Shown here in pieces: positions 18,768-27,814 of a stretch of 64,000 nucleotides of DNA. Position numbers and translations under genes: made by a program. Where the stretch lies: contig JACKKT010000009.1 of assembly GCA_024236295.1 (NCBI GenBank), positions 75,321 to 139,320 of the forward strand. Direction: 5' to 3'. The DNA comes from Kordiimonadaceae bacterium. GTDB taxonomy: Bacteria; Pseudomonadota; Alphaproteobacteria; Sphingomonadales; Emcibacteraceae. The number at the start of each line of letters is the position of its first letter. The stretch's first letter is position 1. The notes below the pieces were generated by a model that saw only the letters and a program-made list of their open reading frames with translations, was not told the DNA's origin and searched no databases.

Positions 18768-19721
18768 ATGTCTAATGAAAATTTAGTTAAAGTCACTATC
18801 ATTGGCTTAGGGAACATGGGTAAGAACCATTTACGTGTACTTTCCATGTTAAAATCCGTTGAAATACATTATATTTATGACATTAACCAAGAAACACTTA
18901 ACAAGCTGTCAGCGCAGTATGGAGTTAAATCGACAACTGATTTAGATAAGGCCATGTCTGGCGCAGATGCTATTGTTATTTGCTCGCCGACCAGTTTGCA
19001 TTTTGAGCATTTCATAAAAGCTTCAAAATATTCCAAGTTTATTTTTGTTGAAAAGCCGTTGGCTCATAGTCTGGAAAAGGCAAGAAAAATTAATGAAGTC
19101 GCTGCGAACAACAGTTTATTCGTTCAAACAGGTTTTATTGAGCGTTTTAATCCCGCGGTTATGGAGTTGAAAAATATAATTTCTAAAGATAAGGCTATAA
19201 ATATTGACCTTACTCGTACAAATAAATTGAGTAGCCGTATTACAGATGTAGATGTGATTTTAGATTTAATGATCCATGATATTGATCTTGCACTATATTT
19301 AAATGGTCCTGTTTCAAAAGTGCAGGCATTTGGAACGAAAGAAAATGGATTGGTGGCATTTGCAAGCGCATTTATTATTCATGAAAACGGTTCCTTCTCA
19401 AGAATACTTGCTAGCAGAATAACGGACAAAAAAATTAGAAGTATTCAAGCGACTTGTGAAAATTCATTTGTTGACAGTGATTTACTGAGAAAAGAAATAG
19501 TAGTGAGCATGCAAAGTGAAACTCACCAGAACCAAGCTCATCAATATTCGATTTCTTCAATAGAACATCAAGTTGCTCTACCACTTCAAGAAGCTTTGTT
19601 AGTAGAACTGCAGTCATTTATAAAAAGTTGCCAGGGAGAGAATATTGATGTCCCGGGAGTTAGCGCCGGTGTAGATGCCCTGATAGTTTGTGAAAAGATT
19701 CAGGAACAGATTGTATGTTAA
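18768..19721 (+). CDS. Gfo/Idh/MocA family oxidoreductase
   Basis: A 317-aa NAD(P)-dependent sugar oxidoreductase. The N-terminal Rossmann fold shows IIGLGNMGKNHLRVL (about residues 11-25) and YDINQET. The conserved FVEKPLAHS holds the catalytic-site lysine. The second domain includes DLMIHDIDLALYL, a typical substrate-binding His-Asp pair. In WbpB/WlbA systems such an enzyme oxidises C3 of the nucleotide sugar before transamination, which fits the two genes upstream. Its last 7 nt overlap the start of the next gene. Confidence 0.87.
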   Translation: MSNENLVKVTIIGLGNMGKNHLRVLSMLKSVEIHYIYDINQETLNKLSAQYGVKSTTDLDKAMSGADAIVICSPTSLHFEHFIKASKYSKFIFVEKPLAHSLEKARKINEVAANNSLFVQTGFIERFNPAVMELKNIISKDKAINIDLTRTNKLSSRITDVDVILDLMIHDIDLALYLNGPVSKVQAFGTKENGLVAFASAFIIHENGSFSRILASRITDKKIRSIQATCENSFVDSDLLRKEIVVSMQSETHQNQAHQYSISSIEHQVALPLQEALLVELQSFIKSCQGENIDVPGVSAGVDALIVCEKIQEQIVC

Positions 19722-20677
19722 GATCTTCTTTAAAAGGGAAAAATGTTCTTGTAACTGGTGGAGCAGGATTTATAGGAAGTCATCTTGTTGATGCGATTAT
19801 AGGCGAAGGTGCCAATGAAGTTATAATTGTTGATAATTTATTTTTAGGAAATGAATTTAATATAGAAAAAGCAGTTTCAAATGGAGCAATATTTTATAGG
19901 GAAGATATAGAATTTGAGACGTCATTATCTTACATTTTTGAACGCCATGAAATTGATGTTGTTTTTAATTGTGCAACTAAAGCTTTGAACTATTCTTTTG
20001 TAAATCCATCAAATGCGTTTGATACGAATGTGAAAGGTATTCTAAATTTACTTGAACTCCAACGTAAAAGAAAATTTAAAACTTTATGTCATTTTTCAAC
20101 TTCTGAAGTTTATGGTAGTGCAGTTTATGAACCTATGGATGAAAAACATCCAAAAGCACCAACAACAACTTATGCTGCAGGTAAGGCAGCTGCTGATTTA
20201 GCTCTTGAAAGTTATGTCAATATGTTTGATGTAGATGCATTTATTGTTCGTCCCTTTAATAATTATGGCCCAAGACAAAACTATAAAGGTTTTATGGCGG
20301 GCATTATTCCTATTACTGCTAGACGAATCCTTACGGGTGAATCTGCCCCTGAAATTCATGGTGATGGAACTCAAAGTCGTGATTTTATTTACGTAAATGA
20401 TACAGTTCAGGCTGTAATGCTTTTATATAATATTATGAAAAGTGGTGATAGTATTAATATATCCACAGATAATAGTTATACGATGAAAGATGTAATAAGC
20501 AGAATATGTGATTTTTATCAATATCATGGAGAAATTAACAACAAACCAGCTCGTGGTGCAGATGTATTGTGCCATATCGCCTGTAATGCAAAAATCAAGT
20601 CCATGATCAATTACCACCTCACACCATTTGATAAGGGTTTAGAGGAGACGTTAAACTGGTATAAGAATATATTCTGA
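19715..20677 (+). CDS. NAD-dependent epimerase/dehydratase (extended SDR)
   Basis: A 320-aa nucleotide-sugar-modifying SDR. The NAD motif GGAGFIGS is at about residues 16-23, the catalytic Tyr153-x3-Lys157 is in TTYAAGKAAAD, and STSEVYG and RPFNNYGPRQ are intact. The family includes GDP/UDP-sugar epimerases and 4,6-dehydratases; the exact reaction cannot be fixed from sequence. It overlaps the oxidoreductase gene (ATGTTAA shared), so the two are coupled. The product may feed the second DegT aminotransferase that follows 20 nt later. Confidence 0.87.
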   Translation: MLRSSLKGKNVLVTGGAGFIGSHLVDAIIGEGANEVIIVDNLFLGNEFNIEKAVSNGAIFYREDIEFETSLSYIFERHEIDVVFNCATKALNYSFVNPSNAFDTNVKGILNLLELQRKRKFKTLCHFSTSEVYGSAVYEPMDEKHPKAPTTTYAAGKAAADLALESYVNMFDVDAFIVRPFNNYGPRQNYKGFMAGIIPITARRILTGESAPEIHGDGTQSRDFIYVNDTVQAVMLLYNIMKSGDSINISTDNSYTMKDVISRICDFYQYHGEINNKPARGADVLCHIACNAKIKSMINYHLTPFDKGLEETLNWYKNIF

Positions 20678-20697
20678 ATTTATAATTTGGAGTTTTT

Positions 20698-21795
20698 ATG
20701 AATAAAATTAAACTCATTGAGCCATATATTTCTTTTGAGCAAGTTGAAACAGGACTTCGAGAAATATTCAATTCTGGGCAATTCACAAGAGGCCCGAATG
20801 TAAAAAAATTTTCTGAAGATTTAAAAAATTATACTGACAGCAACAATGCCTTTTTAGTTACGTCAGCTACAACGGCTTTAACCATGTGTCTAAAAACACT
20901 TGGTATAGGGTTAGGTGATGAAGTTCTGGTTGCAGATTTTTCATTTCCGGCAACAGCTAATGTTGTGGAAGATTTAGGGGCAAAGCCAGTTTTTGTTGAT
21001 GTAAAATGCGATACTTTCAATATGTGTCCTGAAAACTTGAAATCTAAAATTACTGATAAAATTAAAGCTGTAATATTTGTTGATGCATTTGGAAATCCAA
21101 GTGGAATTGATGAAGTAATTTCAATATGTAAGGAAAAAAATATTCCCGTAATAGAAGATGCGGCCTGTGCCATTGGTAGTAGCATCAATGGTAGGAAAAC
21201 AGGAAATATTGCTGATTTAACTTGTTTTAGTTTCCATCCGCGTAAATTGCTATGCACAGGCGAAGGGGGAGCAATTTTAACTAATTCTGATAAGTATGCA
21301 GAGTTTTTAGAAAGTAAATTAATGCACGGAGCAAAAGGCTTGAGGGGTCTTGGCCTAGACTTTGTGACGTATGGCTATAATTATCGAATGAGTGAAATCC
21401 AGGCATTATTGGGGCATACTCAACTTGTGGAGCTGGATAATATTATTCATGATCGCCAGAAAATGTATAATGAATATAAAGAATATCTTTTGCCAATTGG
21501 GTTTAAGGCACAGAAATGTGACGTAGTATGTGAGCATAATATTCAGTCTGCAGTGTTTATTCTTCCGGAAAGAATTAACCAGCTAAAATTGGTCAAATAT
21601 TTAGAAGAAAATAATGTTGAAGCTACATTAGGTACATACTGTTTAAGTGGTACTTCATATTATAAAAATAAATATAATGATGTACAGCCTAATGCCTGGT
21701 GGTTAGAGAATAATACGATCACTTTGCCTTGCCACACTAACGTGGATGTTGATTATATTTGCGAAATCATTAATAAATTTTTGAGAACGATTTAA
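20698..21795 (+). CDS. Second DegT/DnrJ/EryC1 family aminotransferase
   Basis: A 365-aa PLP enzyme of the sugar aminotransferase family. It is only distantly like the one at 17085. The PLP lysine is Lys183 in SFHPRKLLCTGEGGA, the cofactor aspartate is in VIEDAACAIGS, and YNYRMSEIQALLGHTQL matches the substrate loop. A GGAG ribosome-binding site lies just upstream. It follows the SDR enzyme and precedes another acyltransferase, so this may be a second amino-sugar route (4-keto sugar, amination, N-acylation). Confidence 0.88.
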   Translation: MNKIKLIEPYISFEQVETGLREIFNSGQFTRGPNVKKFSEDLKNYTDSNNAFLVTSATTALTMCLKTLGIGLGDEVLVADFSFPATANVVEDLGAKPVFVDVKCDTFNMCPENLKSKITDKIKAVIFVDAFGNPSGIDEVISICKEKNIPVIEDAACAIGSSINGRKTGNIADLTCFSFHPRKLLCTGEGGAILTNSDKYAEFLESKLMHGAKGLRGLGLDFVTYGYNYRMSEIQALLGHTQLVELDNIIHDRQKMYNEYKEYLLPIGFKAQKCDVVCEHNIQSAVFILPERINQLKLVKYLEENNVEATLGTYCLSGTSYYKNKYNDVQPNAWWLENNTITLPCHTNVDVDYICEIINKFLRTI

Positions 21796-21812
21796 CTTTT
21801 ATAGGCTTTAAA

Positions 21813-22373
21813 ATGGATGATAAAATAATTGAGCGTATAAAATATTTTTATGATCTTAAAGATAATGAATTAATTGAAATTCACAATCGAAGTTTACCTT
21901 TCCAGGATTCGATTATGGATAGATGGGAAAGGGCTAAAAAATTAAACTTTGGAGATGCTGCAAGTATTTACAATAGCGCATTTGTATTTGGAGAGGTAAA
22001 AGTTGGTGCAAATACATGGATTGGTCCGAATGTCATGTTAGATGGCAGCGGTGGAATGCTTTCAATAGGTACACATTGTTCAATATCTACAAACGTTCAG
22101 ATTTATACTCATGATACAGTATTGAAATCTCTAAGTGGAGGGAGGCTTCCACCTAGGCGGGGGCCTGTGAAAATTGGAGATTATTGTTATATTGGTAGTT
22201 CTTCTGTAATTTCTCTTGGAGTTAACATTGGAAATCAATGTGTAATAGCAGCTAACAGTTTCGTAAATAGATCTGTGCCGGACAGATGGATTGTGGGAGG
22301 TAGCCCAGCGGTAAAGATTGGAACTGTTAAAATTAAGAATGATGAAATATTATTGGATTATAATGATCGTTAG
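21813..22373 (+). CDS. Hexapeptide-repeat acyltransferase
   Basis: A 186-aa left-handed beta-helix protein with an N-terminal helical extension of about 50 residues (MDRWERAKKLNFG). Repeats follow, such as VGANTWIGPNVMLDG, SIGTHCSISTNVQIY and KIGDYCYIGSSSVISL. The catalytic histidine is probably in YTHDT. The C-terminus VPDRWIVGGSPAVKIG is typical of sugar O- or N-acetyltransferases. Placed 17 nt after a DegT aminotransferase, it may acylate that enzyme's amino-sugar product. Its stop is followed by a 750-bp region without an intact gene. Confidence 0.84.
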   Translation: MDDKIIERIKYFYDLKDNELIEIHNRSLPFQDSIMDRWERAKKLNFGDAASIYNSAFVFGEVKVGANTWIGPNVMLDGSGGMLSIGTHCSISTNVQIYTHDTVLKSLSGGRLPPRRGPVKIGDYCYIGSSSVISLGVNIGNQCVIAANSFVNRSVPDRWIVGGSPAVKIGTVKIKNDEILLDYNDR

Positions 22374-22600
22374 TTAATCAAAAGAGTTAGCTGAAAATGA
22401 AGCATACATTTTACAACTGACCACACAAATTTAATATCTAAAGAAATTGGTAAAGTGATATGTGAATTTGGTCTATCTAAATTAATGGTAAAATAAGTAT
22501 GTAAGCCTTTTTCTTTTAAAAATATTTGTGTACATGCACTGGAATTATCAAGGTATAATGGAAATACCTGTCTCGATCGTTCGGTTAAACCAATAAAACA
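22370..22600 (-). pseudogene. Possible decayed coding fragment, minus strand
   Basis: A stop-free minus-strand frame of 76 codons has no start codon near its upstream end. It reads as protein-like sequence (GLTERSRQVFPLYLDNSSA, KEKGLHTYFTINLDRPNSH). Its stop overlaps the stop of the plus-strand acyltransferase. A second protein-like piece on the same strand (LNDFLLKLNQNLGQKDVF, about 22604-22666) is separated by stops. I cannot name the ancestral family. Chance open frames are possible in DNA this AT-rich. Confidence 0.25.
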
Positions 22601-23121
22601 TTACTTTATTTATTCATTAAATACATCCTTCTGGCCTAGATTCTGATTAAGTTTCAACAGAAAATCATTAAGATGTTACCTAAAAAAACCGGAAATGGAA
22701 AAAATAGATCAGCATAAATGTTATTCAAAAACATATGCACTGAATAATTCATCTTCAAATCTTTTCCGATGCTTTCTGTTTTTAATAAGCTGGAGCGAGA
22801 ATTGTAATATGTCGTGCTTAATTACTATATTTAGAACCACCTTTTTTAGTAGTGTCTGATCAAATACTCTATAGAGGAAACAGAAGCATAGTAGTTGCAA
22901 TTGGAGATAGTTACCTTAATGCCGTAGAAGTTTCAATTAAGGAAGAGAGTAACTATTCGGATGTGATAAGTTTATTGTTGAAAAGTGTTTAAGTAAGATT
23001 AAAGTAAGGCTTAGTTTAGAAATAAAAAAAGAGTTGAACTATGAGTAGGTGATCTCGTAGGACAGGAAGAAATATAAATAAAAGAATATTTTCTTAAATT
23101 ATAATAAATGAGAATTATTGG
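22374..23121. other. Gene-free gap within the polysaccharide locus
   Basis: This 748-bp interval has stops in all frames at short distances apart from the two fragments listed separately. No terminator, tRNA, insertion-sequence end or clear promoter was recognised. It separates the nucleotide-sugar genes from the flippase/glycosyltransferase half and looks like a deletion or recombination scar, as is common in capsule loci. Confidence 0.5.
22822..22992 (+). pseudogene. Possible remnant of a transporter adaptor C-terminus
   Basis: A 56-codon stop-free stretch without a start reads LVVSDQILYRGNRSIVVAIG and then AVEVSIKEESNYSDVISLL. The rhythm resembles the last domain of HlyD/RND periplasmic adaptor proteins (a residue pattern such as LxRxGNxxxVxV...V.I). 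No other part of such a gene is seen. The match is a weak impression by eye. Confidence 0.2.
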
Positions 23122-23664
23122 ATGGCAATTAATCAACATATAAAAAAAATGTTATTAAAAACCATTTTTTTTCGAAGATTTTATGAAAATGGATATTTGC
23201 AAGTTAAGCCATCAATTTTGTTCATTAACTTTATTTTTCAAAGAATATTTCGGGTTTCTTCTGACGCAAAGTTTTCTGTTCATTATACATCGACTTTCCT
23301 CCAGCCTCAAAAAATTACATTTGGTAAAGGTACAGCTAAGAATTTTGCCCGTACACCTGGATTATATATCCAGGCTGGGAATTACATCCATTTTGGTAGT
23401 AATATTTTGATTGGACCAAATACGGCTATTATTTCAGCAAATCATGATGTCTCAATCCGTAGTAAATGGGCAAAAGATAATCCTATTAAAATAGGAGATA
23501 ACGTTTGGATAGCAGCAAATGTAGTAATTCTGCCGGGGGTTGAGCTAGGTGATAATGTTATAGTAGGCGCCGGAAGCGTAGTTACGAAATCTTTTAAGAG
23601 TAATACTATTATTGCTGGAAACCCTGCAAAAGTTATCCGTCACATTACTAAGGAAGAAGTATAG
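23122..23664 (+). CDS. Hexapeptide-repeat acyltransferase (CapG/WcaF-like)
   Basis: A 180-aa protein with a basic, hydrophobic N-terminal part and then left-handed beta-helix turns. The segments FGSNILIGPNTAIISANHD, KIGDNVWIAANVVILPGVEL and VGAGSVVTKSFKSNTIIAGN match sugar O-acetyltransferases; the histidine in SANHD is the likely catalytic base. It probably O-acetylates a sugar of the surface polysaccharide. The gene begins the second half of the locus and ends 3 nt before the next gene. Confidence 0.82.
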   Translation: MAINQHIKKMLLKTIFFRRFYENGYLQVKPSILFINFIFQRIFRVSSDAKFSVHYTSTFLQPQKITFGKGTAKNFARTPGLYIQAGNYIHFGSNILIGPNTAIISANHDVSIRSKWAKDNPIKIGDNVWIAANVVILPGVELGDNVIVGAGSVVTKSFKSNTIIAGNPAKVIRHITKEEV

Positions 23665-23667
23665 CAG

Positions 23668-25131
23668 ATGTTAGAAAGCCCTATAATTCTTATATTAAGC
23701 GTAGGACTAATATTAATATATTTTGTTAAGCTTTTAATAATAAATAAATATCATGAATTAAATATTGATCAATATAATCACACTGCTTTTATTCAATCAC
23801 TATCAACAAATTTCAAACTTAAGGTAAGCGCTTTAAGAGAAACTAATACATATCCGTTCTTAATACATTTAATGATGAAAAATATTAAGAACAAATTAAT
23901 TTCTAAATATTTTTCATTATTTTTTGAAGTTTTATTTTTGATTTTAATGTCATTCTATTTGCTTAGTATTGGGGCTGATTTAAAGTCAATTTTGTCTGTA
24001 TTATTAGTGCTGTCAATTTCAACAACCAGTTTTTCCCAGGTTAGGTTTTTCAGTGCGCGAGTGTTAGGCCTTTTTTTATTCAATACCATATTATTGGCTA
24101 GCTATACCTATCTTCCATTAGGGATAAAAATATTAATTGAAATTGCATGTTTAGTCCCAATTTTTCTGGCAAGCAAATTTGCTCATCAGGCGTTTGTTTT
24201 TATAATATTACCTGTAGCAGTATTTTTCCTTAAAATTGATATTATAATATCTTACGCATTAGCATTACTTTTGACATATATAATTACAAAAGGATTTATT
24301 ATTGAAATTTTAAAGGCACATATACTTCATTGCTATTGGTCATTTTTTAACCATATGGATTATTATGTTTACGGACACTACTATAGAGAATTTGAAAATG
24401 AGAAATTTGAACGAAATGAGTTTTCATTAAAAAGGTCTATACGTAATTTAGCGTCTTTTTTTAAAAATCCTGTTGTAATATTAATCCCCATATTTTTTAT
24501 TTTTATTGGTGGTATTCAGTTAGATTTTAATACTACTTCGATTTTGATTGTTTTATTTATATTTCTGGTGCTTGCGCTTTATACTAGGTTAAACAGATCT
24601 ATTGGTGAATCCGGACGTTATTTTGATTATATATTATTACCTCTTTCTATATCTTTATATAACTCGGGAATTTTTGAGACAAATTTTTTTTATATAGTTT
24701 TGTTAGCTATAATTGTTGCAGCTTTTGCAAGGATCATCTTGCTTATCAAAAAAGAAAATAAATCATTAAGAGCAGCCGGACGTATTTTTGATAATAATGT
24801 GTCTGCTGAGTTAGAGATATTCTTGAGAAAGTTGCCTAGAGGGAGGGTCGTTTCATTGCCAATCTCAATTTCGAATTATCTGGCCACAATAACTGAACAT
24901 GAATATTACTATCCATTTTCATATTTATCACAATATTTTTTGCAACGCTCAGGAATATTACCCTTTTTTAAATTTGATAATAACAACCTTTTAAATAAAA
25001 AATATATTGATTATTTAGTTGTAGATGTTAGACAGATTCCACAAGAATACTTAGAGCAAATAATTAATAAATATAAGTATTCTTTGATCTTTCATAATGC
25101 CATATATCAAGTTTACCAAAAGATTAAATAA
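23668..25131 (+). CDS. Multi-pass membrane protein of unknown function (possibly GT-C glycosyltransferase-like)
   Basis: A 487-aa protein with about ten hydrophobic segments spread over residues 5-380. It ends in a soluble domain of about 100 residues (RRLPRG-like stretch, then YLVVDVRQIPQEYLEQI). Conserved-looking loops are RFFSARVLGLFLFN and LASKFAHQAFVF. Many membrane helices with a C-terminal soluble domain recall GT-C glycosyltransferases that use lipid-linked sugars, but I see no diagnostic motif. It sits between an acyltransferase and the flippase and overlaps the flippase start by one base, so a role in the same polymer pathway is likely. Confidence 0.6.
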   Translation: MLESPIILILSVGLILIYFVKLLIINKYHELNIDQYNHTAFIQSLSTNFKLKVSALRETNTYPFLIHLMMKNIKNKLISKYFSLFFEVLFLILMSFYLLSIGADLKSILSVLLVLSISTTSFSQVRFFSARVLGLFLFNTILLASYTYLPLGIKILIEIACLVPIFLASKFAHQAFVFIILPVAVFFLKIDIIISYALALLLTYIITKGFIIEILKAHILHCYWSFFNHMDYYVYGHYYREFENEKFERNEFSLKRSIRNLASFFKNPVVILIPIFFIFIGGIQLDFNTTSILIVLFIFLVLALYTRLNRSIGESGRYFDYILLPLSISLYNSGIFETNFFYIVLLAIIVAAFARIILLIKKENKSLRAAGRIFDNNVSAELEIFLRKLPRGRVVSLPISISNYLATITEHEYYYPFSYLSQYFLQRSGILPFFKFDNNNLLNKKYIDYLVVDVRQIPQEYLEQIINKYKYSLIFHNAIYQVYQKIK

Positions 25132-26432
25132 TGTTTTTTACTAAAGCTTTACATATTGGTTTCTCAAGTGTTTTTGCTTTAATTATTGGCTTGATATTCA
25201 ATAAATTTTTAGCTCTATACTACCCCTTTGAATATATTGGTTCATTTGGGTTGATAAAATCCTACATCAGCACTTTTGTGAATATCATATTGATAGGAAT
25301 TAATTATTCATATTTTTTCTTACATAAATCTCAGGTTGTTGAAGGAAACATACCAAACAAATTGTTTATGGGAAAAGCCCACACATATCTTATCATAAAT
25401 GTTATTGTATTATTGTCGGGTTTAGTTGTCTTCTTTCTCGGCTTCGATGTAAATAAATATTTTTTAACCGCAGCATGTGTGGCTTCAGTAGTGGCGCTGA
25501 CCAAAGTATATATGCAGAACGATGCTGTACATAACAGGTTTCATCGTTATTTTATCTATACAGGAACACAGGCGCTAATTTTGTGTGGCGGACTTGGAAT
25601 TTCACTTTTATTCGGTACAGAATTGATAAATTCCGTAATATTTTGCTCCACAAGTGTTTTATCAATTCAGATTATTTATATATTTTTCTCAAATATCAAA
25701 AAGAACTATCAAATTTTACTACCGGATATAATGTCATTTTATATGGAGAGTATAAAATATTCAAAGTTCTTTTTTATACATGTTTTTATCAATGGAATTA
25801 TTATAAGTTTAGTTCAGTATTGCATTTCCATATTTGATAAAATGTTTTTAACAGAATTCAATGTATATATTCAGTTAGCAACCTATTTATCTATTTTTGG
25901 TTCTATATTCGGTACCTATTTATTCCCAAAATTGGTAAAGAATTCTAAATCGGACGAGCAATATACAATTCTTTCATATGCATTAATAGCAATGTTATTA
26001 ATGGCTTTGATTATTCTGGCCTTTTTTGATCAGGTTGTAGGCATTTTATACAAATCAGGTTTTGTTTCATTGAACTTTATGTTTTTTTTAGTCATTAATG
26101 CTAAAATTCTTGAAATAATTAACGCGACACAGTCAATTAGGTATCAATCAGAGTTAAGGTTCTTTTATTTATATTCAGTAACCTTTTTATCTAATTTGCC
26201 GATGATTATTTATCTGATGTTAGTATATTTGCTGGATATAGAGTTTTCTGCCTTACTATTCATTAAATTGTTTTTTTGTTCGTACGTATTACAATATGTG
26301 ATTTATGGCTATGGAAACAAAAAAAATATAAAAAGCTTTGCCTGGATAACGATAATATATATTGCTTATTTTTTAATAAGTAAGGCAATTTTTATAGATA
26401 GTACTCCGTTTCAGTTATTAAAGAATTTTTGA
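25131..26432 (+). CDS. Wzx-type polysaccharide flippase
   Basis: A 433-aa hydrophobic protein with about 12 predicted membrane helices, the pattern of the MOP/PST exporter family. It starts with a basic/hydrophobic helix (ALHIGFSSVFALIIGLIFNKF) and contains a central QYCISIFDKMFLTEF loop that is typical of Wzx proteins. Wzx moves undecaprenyl-linked repeat units across the inner membrane for polymerisation. The start overlaps the preceding stop (TAATG). A Wzy-like polymerase and a Wzz-like regulator in the same locus support this call. Confidence 0.82.
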   Translation: MFFTKALHIGFSSVFALIIGLIFNKFLALYYPFEYIGSFGLIKSYISTFVNIILIGINYSYFFLHKSQVVEGNIPNKLFMGKAHTYLIINVIVLLSGLVVFFLGFDVNKYFLTAACVASVVALTKVYMQNDAVHNRFHRYFIYTGTQALILCGGLGISLLFGTELINSVIFCSTSVLSIQIIYIFFSNIKKNYQILLPDIMSFYMESIKYSKFFFIHVFINGIIISLVQYCISIFDKMFLTEFNVYIQLATYLSIFGSIFGTYLFPKLVKNSKSDEQYTILSYALIAMLLMALIILAFFDQVVGILYKSGFVSLNFMFFLVINAKILEIINATQSIRYQSELRFFYLYSVTFLSNLPMIIYLMLVYLLDIEFSALLFIKLFFCSYVLQYVIYGYGNKKNIKSFAWITIIYIAYFLISKAIFIDSTPFQLLKNF

Positions 26433-26453
26433 AATTTAAATGGAAAATTTTCA

Positions 26454-27761
26454 ATGAAAAAAAAAGTAATTATTATTACGGCTCTACCTTTTCGAATTCG
26501 AGGTAATCAAAGTTTATTACGGTTTACGCGGATGTTTCTTAAAAATGATTATAAGGTAATACTTTTTACAAATGGCAATGATGATAGAGGCGAAATTACA
26601 GAAAAACATCCTAATCTGACATTTGTAAATATTCCTAAATTTTCGTCACTTAAAAAATGGAACCCTCTTAAGTTCTTTAAAAAGTCTTCAAATATGAATA
26701 AGGAGCAAAAAAATACAACCAATCATTTTGAACATATGAAATCATTTGACATTATTCCTCCTTTTGGATCGCACACAAATAAAACCATGATAAAAAAATG
26801 GATTAGTTTTAGTGTTGGTTTATTGGACAATTTTTGTGGATTTTTATATATCGTTTTCTTATTTCCAAAACATTTGAAAGAGGCAAATGCGATAATTGGA
26901 TATGAAACGGGAATGGCAATAACAGCAAAGACTATTTCAAAAATCTTTAACAAAAAATATTTAAATAAATATCAGGGAACAGTATTGGAAGCAACAAAAC
27001 GCAACCTTACATTGGCCAGAAAATACTATCCAAGTGTATATTATGGGACTAACCGTTCTGATCTTTGTATTATGGTTAATGATGATACGGACGGTGAGTT
27101 TTATGCGCGTGCGGCAGGGTGTGAAAATGTGTATTTGACGACACATGGCGTTGGTGTTGATGATTATAAATGTAATATATCACCTCCTGATTTAATTAAA
27201 GAAAACAGTGACAGGTTTATATTATTTAACAATGCAACAGGAAGCAGATGGAAACGTCCTGACCGAATATTGAGAGCGTTAACTTATCTGCCGAAAGAAA
27301 GCTTGAGAAACATACTTGTTATCACTACTTACTTTGCTGATGACAAAGATAAATTAATAGAATTTTGTGATAAATTAGGATTAAATGATAATGTTGTATT
27401 TTTGGAAAAAATAAATCATATAGAGTCTAATGCATTTATCCGATATTCGGATGCCCTGATTATGACAAATGACATTTCCAATTTAGGTAATCCTACAATC
27501 GAAGCTTTATATTATGGAACACCTGTAATTTCACTGGATGAGAGAACTTTAAGCGATTTTGTAAGAAATGGAGTTGATGGATTTCTCATTAAAATAAATG
27601 AAAATATGGATCAGGAAATGGCAAATGCAATTAATAAGCTATACACTGACAAGAACCTTTATGAAGAAATAAAAAAGAATGTTAAGTTGAATCAAACGGT
27701 CTTCACGCTTGATCAGCAACAGAAGAAAGAGTTCCAGCGGATTACAGAAATAATAAATTAA
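26454..27761 (+). CDS. Glycosyltransferase, GT-B fold (GT4-like)
   Basis: A 435-aa protein with two Rossmann-like halves. The C-terminal donor-binding part shows FILFNNATGSRWKRPDRILR, DNVVFLEKI and NPTIEALYYGTPVISLDE; the last has the acidic residues that bind the nucleotide-sugar in GT4 enzymes. It probably adds one sugar to the lipid-linked repeat unit at the cytoplasmic face of the membrane. The acceptor and donor are unknown. Confidence 0.82.
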   Translation: MKKKVIIITALPFRIRGNQSLLRFTRMFLKNDYKVILFTNGNDDRGEITEKHPNLTFVNIPKFSSLKKWNPLKFFKKSSNMNKEQKNTTNHFEHMKSFDIIPPFGSHTNKTMIKKWISFSVGLLDNFCGFLYIVFLFPKHLKEANAIIGYETGMAITAKTISKIFNKKYLNKYQGTVLEATKRNLTLARKYYPSVYYGTNRSDLCIMVNDDTDGEFYARAAGCENVYLTTHGVGVDDYKCNISPPDLIKENSDRFILFNNATGSRWKRPDRILRALTYLPKESLRNILVITTYFADDKDKLIEFCDKLGLNDNVVFLEKINHIESNAFIRYSDALIMTNDISNLGNPTIEALYYGTPVISLDERTLSDFVRNGVDGFLIKINENMDQEMANAINKLYTDKNLYEEIKKNVKLNQTVFTLDQQQKKEFQRITEIIN

Positions 27762-27814
27762 TTAAGTAATTCTTTTATTAAATACCAGATTCTAAATCAG
27801 ATTAGATATAATAT

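Noticed and set aside
20829..21257. A 142-codon open frame on the minus strand inside the second DegT aminotransferase
   Set aside because: It is antisense to an intact PLP enzyme, with no ribosome-binding site or recognisable domain.
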